Shown here: one piece after another, positions 59,097 to 64,000 of the stretch
Layout: every line of letters starts with the position of its first letter
Numbering within the stretch: the stretch's first letter is position 1
Assembly: GCA_016718275.1 (NCBI GenBank)
Contig: JADKEA010000021.1
Span: forward strand, 223,509-287,508
Source: Candidatus Villigracilis affinis
GTDB lineage: Bacteria > Chloroflexota > Anaerolineae > Anaerolineales > Villigracilaceae
Length of the DNA stretch: 64,000 bases
Reading direction: 5' to 3'
Notes under the pieces: generated by a model
Seen by the model: the letters and a program-made list of their open reading frames with translations, nothing else
Told to the model about the DNA's origin: nothing
Databases searched by the model: none
Position numbers and translations under genes: made by a program

Positions 59097-61799
59097 TTAC
59101 TTCTTGAACATCTTCTCCACTTCCATCACCACAAATACCACGATCCCGCCCGCAATTGCGATGGATAAGTCACATAGACTCAATGCCTTCACGCTGAAAA
59201 AATCCGCCAAAAACGGGACATACAATACCATCAACTGCAATCCCACCACCAGCGCGGACATGCCCGCCAGTAACGGGTTGCTCATGATGCGTAACTTGAA
59301 AAATGAATCTGTTGCCGAGCGTGAAGCCCAGGCTTGGAATACTTGAGCAAAGGCAAGGAATGTAAAGACCATCGTCTGCCACTGTTCACGGCCTGTGAAG
59401 TAATACCATGAGCCAAGTCCCAGTGCCAATGCGCCGATCAATGCGCCGACCCAAATGACCTGCACGCCCGCGCCTCTGGAAAATACGCCTTCCTTTGGCG
59501 AATACGGCGGACGCTTCATCGTGTCGCTTTCAGCGTTCTCCACGCCCATGCCGAGTCCGAGCAGGCCGTCGGTCAATAAATTCAGCCACAACAATTGCAG
59601 CGGTAAAAGCGGAATCGGTTTCCCCAAAAACGGCGCGAGCAGCATCACCAAGACCTTGCCGATATTTCCCGCCACGCTGAATCTCACGAACTTGCGGATG
59701 TTATCGTAGATCGTGCGGCCTTCTTTGACGGCGCTCACGATGGTCGAAAAATTATCGTCGAGCAGCACCATGTCCGCGGCTTCCTTCGAGACGTCCGTGC
59801 CAGTGATGCCCATCGCCACGCCGATATCCGCGCGCTTCAAGGCAGGCGCATCGTTCACGCCGTCGCCAGTCATTGAGACGATATGTCCACGTTCCTGCAA
59901 TGCCTGCACGATCTTCAGCTTATGCTCGGGCGACACTCGCGCAAAGACTTGTACTTCATCCACGACATTTTTTAATTCATCGAACGAAAGGTTTTCAATT
60001 TCTGCGCCAGTTAATACTTTGCTCAATGCAGCTTGATCGGTGATTCCCAACTGCCGCGCAATTTCACTGGCAGTCAACGGATGGTCACCTGTGATCATCA
60101 CGGTGCGAATGCCCGCAGACTTCGTGATCGCAACCGCGTCCCGCACTTCTTCACGCGGCGGGTCGATCATGCCGAACAAGCCGATAAAAGTTAAATTCTG
60201 TTCAAGATCCGTTTGGATGACTTCGGGGATCTGATTCATCATGCGGAACGCGACACCGAGCACGCGCATGCCTTTCTTCGCCAGCCGTTCATTGGCCGCT
60301 TCCACCCTGACCTTGAAGCTGTCATCCATTCTTTGAAGTTGACCGTTCACCCAAACCTGATTCGACAAACCCAACAGCCCGTCCACGCTGCCCTTGGTGA
60401 ATGCGATATAACGATGGTCTCCGATCTCAAGCCCAGCCAGAACAGTCGGGTCATATTGACCAAGATGATGAACGGTTGTCATGCGTTTGCGTTCCGAGTC
60501 AAATGGCAATTCAGCCGCGCGCGGGAATGAGGAGTCCAATGTAGATTTCCAAAATCCCATCTTGGCGGCCGCCACCAGTGAGCCTTCGGTCGGGTCGCCC
60601 AACGTGTGGAAGCCTCCGTCCCCTGTGTTAATCATCTGCGCATCATTGCACAACGTACCGCCGATGGCAAGCAAGGATAAACTGGCGGCGTTCTGATCCT
60701 CTTCCACATTCACCTTGCGGATCGAGCCATGCTTGTCCATTTCCTCGGTCAAGTCGAGCTCATGTCCCGCCACATCCAGCACAACCACGGTCATGCGGTT
60801 CTCGGTCAGCGTGCCTGTTTTATCGGAGCAGATCACAGTGACGGAACCGAGCGTTTCAACAGCGGGAAGTTTTCGGATGAGCGCATTCTGTTTTAACATG
60901 CGTTGTGCGCCGAGCGCGAGTGTGATGGTCACAACTGCGGGTAATCCTTCGGGGACGATTGCCACAGCAACGCTGACAGCTGTGAGCAGCATGTGACGCA
61001 GTTCATCTCCGCGCAAAAGTCCAAGCACTGCGATAAAGACCGCGATCACCACGCCCACGATGGCGAGATTTTTTCCAAGTGTATCGAGTCGTTTTTGTAA
61101 CGGAGTTTGTCCCGTATCGCTTTGTTGGATGAGGTCGGCGATCTTGCCAAGTTCGGTCTGCATGCCTGTTGCGATCACCAATGCCATCCCGCGTCCCTGC
61201 GTGACCATCGTGCCCATGTAGCCCATATTGAGACGATCTCCAAGAGGCAAGCCATCGCCGGAAAGCGCAGCAGTCTGCTTCTCAACAGGTTCGGATTCAC
61301 CCGTCAGAGCGGCCTCTTGAATGCGGAGGTTAACCGCTTCGAGCAGGCGCACATCGGCAGGCAGGACATTCCCCGCTTCAAGCTGGATCATGTCACCGGG
61401 CACAAGTTCACGCGCGGACATTTCCTTTAACGCACTATCTCGTAATACACGCACATTGGGTACTGATAATTTCTTGAGCGCGGAGATCGCCTGTTCTGCG
61501 CGATATTCCTGAACGAACCCGAGGATGGCGTAGAGAAGTACGATGGCTGTGATCGCGATCGTGTTCTTTGTGTCTCCCAGCAAGCCAGCCACAACCGCCG
61601 CGGCGATGAGGATGAGAACCATTGTCGCGGTGATCTGTTCCCAGAAGATCTTGAATGGAGTCCGCCCGCTTTTTTCGATGAGTTCGTTGCGCCCGTACTT
61701 TGTCAGCCGTGATTCTGATTCAGGCTGCGACAGACCAGTTTTCAGGTTGGTCTGAAGCGCTTCGAGGGATGAGTCAATTGATTGCAAATGCCAATTCAT
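59097..61799 (-). CDS. P2A-type cation-transporting ATPase, probably Mn2+ or Ca2+ export
   Basis: 900 residues. Domain order is canonical: N-terminal cation-ATPase domain, actuator motif LTGESEPV, M4 ion site VAIVPEGLPAVV, phosphorylation site CSDKTGTLTENRM, hinge TGDGVNDAPALKRADIG and M6 NLLTDGLLG, which keeps the N, T and D ion ligands. In M5 the SERCA pattern NxxE reads NIGK, so the second Ca site is probably absent, as in single-ion pumps that also carry Mn2+. It starts 3 nt after dedA and is controlled by the same leader, which I read as a Mn2+ riboswitch. That supports manganese export. Confidence 0.9.
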   Translation of the reverse strand: MNWHLQSIDSSLEALQTNLKTGLSQPESESRLTKYGRNELIEKSGRTPFKIFWEQITATMVLILIAAAVVAGLLGDTKNTIAITAIVLLYAILGFVQEYRAEQAISALKKLSVPNVRVLRDSALKEMSARELVPGDMIQLEAGNVLPADVRLLEAVNLRIQEAALTGESEPVEKQTAALSGDGLPLGDRLNMGYMGTMVTQGRGMALVIATGMQTELGKIADLIQQSDTGQTPLQKRLDTLGKNLAIVGVVIAVFIAVLGLLRGDELRHMLLTAVSVAVAIVPEGLPAVVTITLALGAQRMLKQNALIRKLPAVETLGSVTVICSDKTGTLTENRMTVVVLDVAGHELDLTEEMDKHGSIRKVNVEEDQNAASLSLLAIGGTLCNDAQMINTGDGGFHTLGDPTEGSLVAAAKMGFWKSTLDSSFPRAAELPFDSERKRMTTVHHLGQYDPTVLAGLEIGDHRYIAFTKGSVDGLLGLSNQVWVNGQLQRMDDSFKVRVEAANERLAKKGMRVLGVAFRMMNQIPEVIQTDLEQNLTFIGLFGMIDPPREEVRDAVAITKSAGIRTVMITGDHPLTASEIARQLGITDQAALSKVLTGAEIENLSFDELKNVVDEVQVFARVSPEHKLKIVQALQERGHIVSMTGDGVNDAPALKRADIGVAMGITGTDVSKEAADMVLLDDNFSTIVSAVKEGRTIYDNIRKFVRFSVAGNIGKVLVMLLAPFLGKPIPLLPLQLLWLNLLTDGLLGLGMGVENAESDTMKRPPYSPKEGVFSRGAGVQVIWVGALIGALALGLGSWYYFTGREQWQTMVFTFLAFAQVFQAWASRSATDSFFKLRIMSNPLLAGMSALVVGLQLMVLYVPFLADFFSVKALSLCDLSIAIAGGIVVFVVMEVEKMFKK

Positions 61800-61802
61800 A
61801 AT

Positions 61803-62471
61803 TTAGTCCAGCCTTTTATTTTGTGAACGCATCCACCCAAGATTTTGAAGGGATGCGCGGAAATGAAAGATAAGATATGCTGCGAGGGTTAGAAATCCGC
61901 CAGCAAAGATAAGCGGCAGGTGGGTTTTGATATATTCACTAATTAATTGCCATTCGTGCCCGAGAACGTAACCCGCACCGATTAGAAGTGTACACCAAAA
62001 ATAAGCTCCGATGAATGTAGCCAGGAAAAATTTTGGGAATGGGATCTTGACCAACCCCGCTGGAATGCTGACCAGGGTTCGGACGCCGGGAATGACACGC
62101 CCAACCATGACAATCCCCGCGCCCCATTTGCTGACCTGTTCTTCTATTTTGACAATATAGTTCGGGTCGATGCGGAATAGTTTTATGAATTTATCGATCA
62201 TCGGACGGCCGCCCAGACGAGCAACCCAATAGGTGATCGATGCGCCCACCGCGCTGCCCAACCCTGCATAGAAGCCCGCGATCGGAATGAACGCCGCGGA
62301 TATTCCATGCCGCTCGATCAGCATCCAGCCCGCGAAGGCGAGGATGATCTCGCTGGGCGTGATGCCTGTGGCGTTTTCAAAGACCATCAAGCCGAAAACG
62401 CCAAGCCAGCCGAATTCATCAAAGATAATCTGCAAGGTGGATAAAATTGTTTGTTCCAGTGTGTCGAACAT
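61803..62471 (-). CDS. DedA-family membrane protein
   Basis: 222 residues from the ATG at 62469-62471 after AGAGGAAGG; the frame extends upstream through the riboswitch but that part is not translated. Motifs: FENATGITPSEIILAFAGW, YWVARLGGRPM, GRVIPGVRTLVSIPAGL and FFLATFIGAYFWC. DedA proteins are membrane transporters; some recycle polyprenyl or phospholipid carriers and others affect ion homeostasis. Co-transcription with a cation pump behind a Mn2+-type riboswitch points to metal or envelope stress here. Confidence 0.88.
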   Translation of the reverse strand: MFDTLEQTILSTLQIIFDEFGWLGVFGLMVFENATGITPSEIILAFAGWMLIERHGISAAFIPIAGFYAGLGSAVGASITYWVARLGGRPMIDKFIKLFRIDPNYIVKIEEQVSKWGAGIVMVGRVIPGVRTLVSIPAGLVKIPFPKFFLATFIGAYFWCTLLIGAGYVLGHEWQLISEYIKTHLPLIFAGGFLTLAAYLIFHFRASLQNLGWMRSQNKRLD

Positions 62472-62490
62472 TTTGCCTTCCTCTTTCCAA

Positions 62491-62603
62491 TAAAAAAGAC
62501 CATCGCCAATGAACTTTGGCGATGGTCTCTTAATTGAACAATGGGAACGAATTCCGTATTGACGACTGAGCATCCCAATTTTTGGGCGGCTACTCCCCAT
62601 CGG
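62491..62603 (-). ncRNA. yybP-ykoY-type (Mn2+) riboswitch with terminator, upstream of dedA
   Basis: On the minus strand the leader reads GGGGAGTAGCC (62588-62598), hairpin CCCAA-AAA-TTGGG, then GTCGTCAATACGG and a small GGAA-TTCG-TTCC hairpin. GGGGAGTAGC and CGTCAATACG (62555-62564) are hallmarks of the two loops that bind Mn2+ in yybP-ykoY RNAs. P1 would pair CGATGG (62597-62602) with CCATCG (62520-62525). The latter is also part of the first arm of the terminator AGACCATCGCCA/TGGCGATGGTCT (62517-62528 with 62497-62508), followed by T to 62492. Ligand-bound P1 therefore blocks the terminator: an ON switch for dedA and the pump. Confidence 0.75.
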
Positions 62604-62612
62604 AGTAAATGC

Positions 62613-62618
62613 AGTATA
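62613..62618 (-). promoter_or_regulatory. Possible -10 box for the riboswitch transcript
   Basis: TATACT on the minus strand (plus-strand AGTATA), 11 bp before the conserved aptamer start. No consensus -35 box was found at 16-18 bp, so this is tentative. Confidence 0.4.
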
Positions 62619-62674
62619 CAGAAGATGTGGTCAGTTGTGGATAAGAATCTTCTAATCTATCCTTGCAAATCCGC

Positions 62675-63764
62675 TCAGGTAGTTAAGGCGGCTCTTTTCA
62701 ACGCGGAACGGATCATCAAATACTCGGTGATATTCTCGGCGGTGACGATGCCCACCAACTGCCCCGCGTGAGTCACAGGTAAAGCAGGCACGCCTGATTC
62801 CTGAATACGCATCAGGGCGTTCTCCACCATTTCATACGAATCCACTTCGGGCAGATCCTTCTTCATTATTGTGGAGATGGCAATGCTTTCTCCATGCTGG
62901 GTGAGAGCCATGATGAAATCATCGCGGGTCACGACGCCAATGACGCGCTCATTTTCGATGACGGGAAAATCATGCTGTGAGCCTGACAGTATCAACTGCG
63001 ACATGCGCGCGAGCGTGTCACGCGGAGAAAGACTCTTGTAATCTGTCAGCATGGCGCGGCCAACTGGGATTCCGCTGATGGCATTCTTCATCTGTGTCAT
63101 GCCTGCTTCCGCATGCGCCGATCCAGATAAAGAAGGCGATGAAGAGCAGTGAGGCATTGCCGAACAAACCGATCAGACCGAACAACAGTGCTCGTTCCCC
63201 GACCGATGGTCGCGGCGATCTGTGTTGCGCGGACATAATCCATGCGCATGGCGAGGAAGGCGCGTAGTACGCGTCCGCCGTCCATGGGAAAAGCCGGGAT
63301 GAGGTTGAGCAGCACCAGGGGAAATATTTATCATCATCAGCCTTTCGAGGAAAGAACTGGAAGCTACGGTCAAGTCTGAAAGCGGACGAGGCTATTGGTC
63401 GATAAAGAAACGTGAACAAAGCGGCGGCAATGACCACGTTGACGGCGGGTCCCATCAGAGCCACCCAAAGTTCTTCGACTGGCTTTTCAGGCATCCGCTC
63501 CAGACGAGCTACGCCGCCGATCGGATAAAGTGTGATGTCGCGGGTTTTGATGCCGTATTTGCGGGCGGTCAGTGCGTGACCGTATTCATGCAGCACGACA
63601 CATGCGAACAGTGCGAGGATGAAGAGGATGCCGCTAAAAACTTCGCTCCAAAGTTGATTCTCCAGCCAGTGACTGTAGCCCACCCAGCCGATCAGTAAAA
63701 GAAAGGTTGCGTGGACATAGACATCAATGCCTGCAAAATTTCCAAGTTTCCATTGCCATTTCAT
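62675..63764 (-). pseudogene. Site-2 protease (M50) with CBS pair, multiply frameshifted
   Basis: Start ATG at 63762-63764 (MKWQWKLGNFAGIDVYVHAT). The first frame has the zinc motif VVLHEYGHALTARKYG and IGGVARLERMPEKPVEELWV. Near 63390 it must shift to read SDLTVASSSFLERLM, near 63335 to read LLNLIPAFPMDGGRVLRAFLA (second metal motif), near 63190 to read FGLIGLFGNASLLFIAFFIWIG, and near 63110 into the CBS frame (PVGRAMLTDYKSLSP to ALKRAALTT). Joined, these make a normal-length S2P-CBS protein that would cut membrane-embedded substrates. Four shifts in 300 bp mean either a pseudogene or poorly resolved sequence. Its transcript ends at 62674, so the terminator in the riboswitch region may also stop it. 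Confidence 0.75.
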
Positions 63765-63893
63765 TTTTAAACTCCGTTTAATGTTTACCTGATTAAAATC
63801 CGTACAATGGATGAATTGTACAGAGTGAATGTTAGAAATACATTTTAAAAACACTTTCCAAGGCAATCAGAATTTCCTCGTGAGGAGAATTTC

Positions 63894-64000
63894 ATGCCTG
63901 ACAGACCTGATTTTGATACGGCGGCTGTCCATAGATATTTTTCAGCGACTTGTTTCAATAAGACTTGGGAGTTTATCGATAACCCGCATCGCAGCCCTGA
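63894..64000 (+). CDS. Conserved-looking hypothetical protein, cut by window edge
   Basis: ATG at 63894 preceded by GTGAGGAGA. The first 35 codons (MPDRPDFDTAAVHRYFSAT at the start) stay open to the edge. The segment HRYFSATCFNKTWEFID resembles the start of an uncharacterised bacterial family in which a Tyr-Phe-Cys-Asn stretch precedes helical repeats, but too little is visible for a call. It is divergent from the S2P-CBS gene. Confidence 0.6.
   Translation, partial: MPDRPDFDTAAVHRYFSATCFNKTWEFIDNPHRSP

Overview
The window looks like a chromosomal segment of a filamentous or biofilm-type Chloroflexota bacterium, most likely class Anaerolineae. This is inferred from gene content and style, not from a marker gene: Flp-type pilins, many lipoproteins, NarL-type two-component systems with 7TM sensors, a large branched-chain amino acid operon, and spacers filled with imperfect palindromic repeats. 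No rRNA, tRNA, CRISPR array, prophage or insertion sequence was seen. Almost every gene has a clear Shine-Dalgarno sequence.

Layout. 1-12.5 kb: housekeeping and accessory genes (cut SDR protein, lamin-tail lipoprotein, inositol-phosphatase-like protein, arginase, a 7TM-PAS-GGDEF protein, hutI, Flp pilin, radC, acylphosphatase, secreted metallopeptidase, AEC transporter, miaB). 12.5-16.3 kb: a decayed miaB 5' duplicate, then a second pilin with a Thr/Pro-rich tail beside a NarL-type sensor/regulator pair. 16.3-19.8 kb: tandem PMT-like membrane glycosyltransferases. 19.9-28 kb: a minus-strand cluster of five consecutive lipoprotein genes (YHYH, PEBP, unknown, animal-type haem peroxidase, small Cys-module protein) followed by a GT39-like glycosyltransferase and GtrA. 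A four-Cys module of about 50 residues occurs four times in three of these genes. A second sensor/regulator pair lies divergently at 28.2-30.2 kb, and near-identical palindromes precede two of the transcription units. 30.2-34 kb: rsmG, DUF4349 protein, phosphoesterase, coaBC.

34.2-47.4 kb is one long operon for valine, leucine and isoleucine: ilvD-ilvB-ilvN-ilvC-leuA-orf44-leuC-leuD-cimA-leuB-ilvE. It is preceded by a promoter, a 34-residue Leu/Ile/Val-rich leader peptide and mutually exclusive antiterminator and terminator hairpins, a textbook translation-coupled attenuator. CimA supplies 2-oxobutyrate from pyruvate, LeuCDB serve both chains, and IlvBN/C/D/E complete all three amino acids.

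47.5-64 kb: a Sll1717-like P-loop ATPase, a serine hydrolase, L-serine dehydratase, a membrane GGDEF protein, and a heavily frameshifted CHAT-NTPase-TPR gene. After these comes a minus-strand dedA/P-type ATPase operon preceded by what I read as a yybP-ykoY (Mn2+) riboswitch with its own terminator, then a frameshifted site-2 protease/CBS gene and a cut gene at the right edge.

Caution: four loci carry frameshifts (peroxidase, DUF4349, CHAT-TPR, S2P-CBS). The single shifts at or near homopolymers may be assembly errors; the two multiply broken loci may be real pseudogenes or poorly polished sequence.
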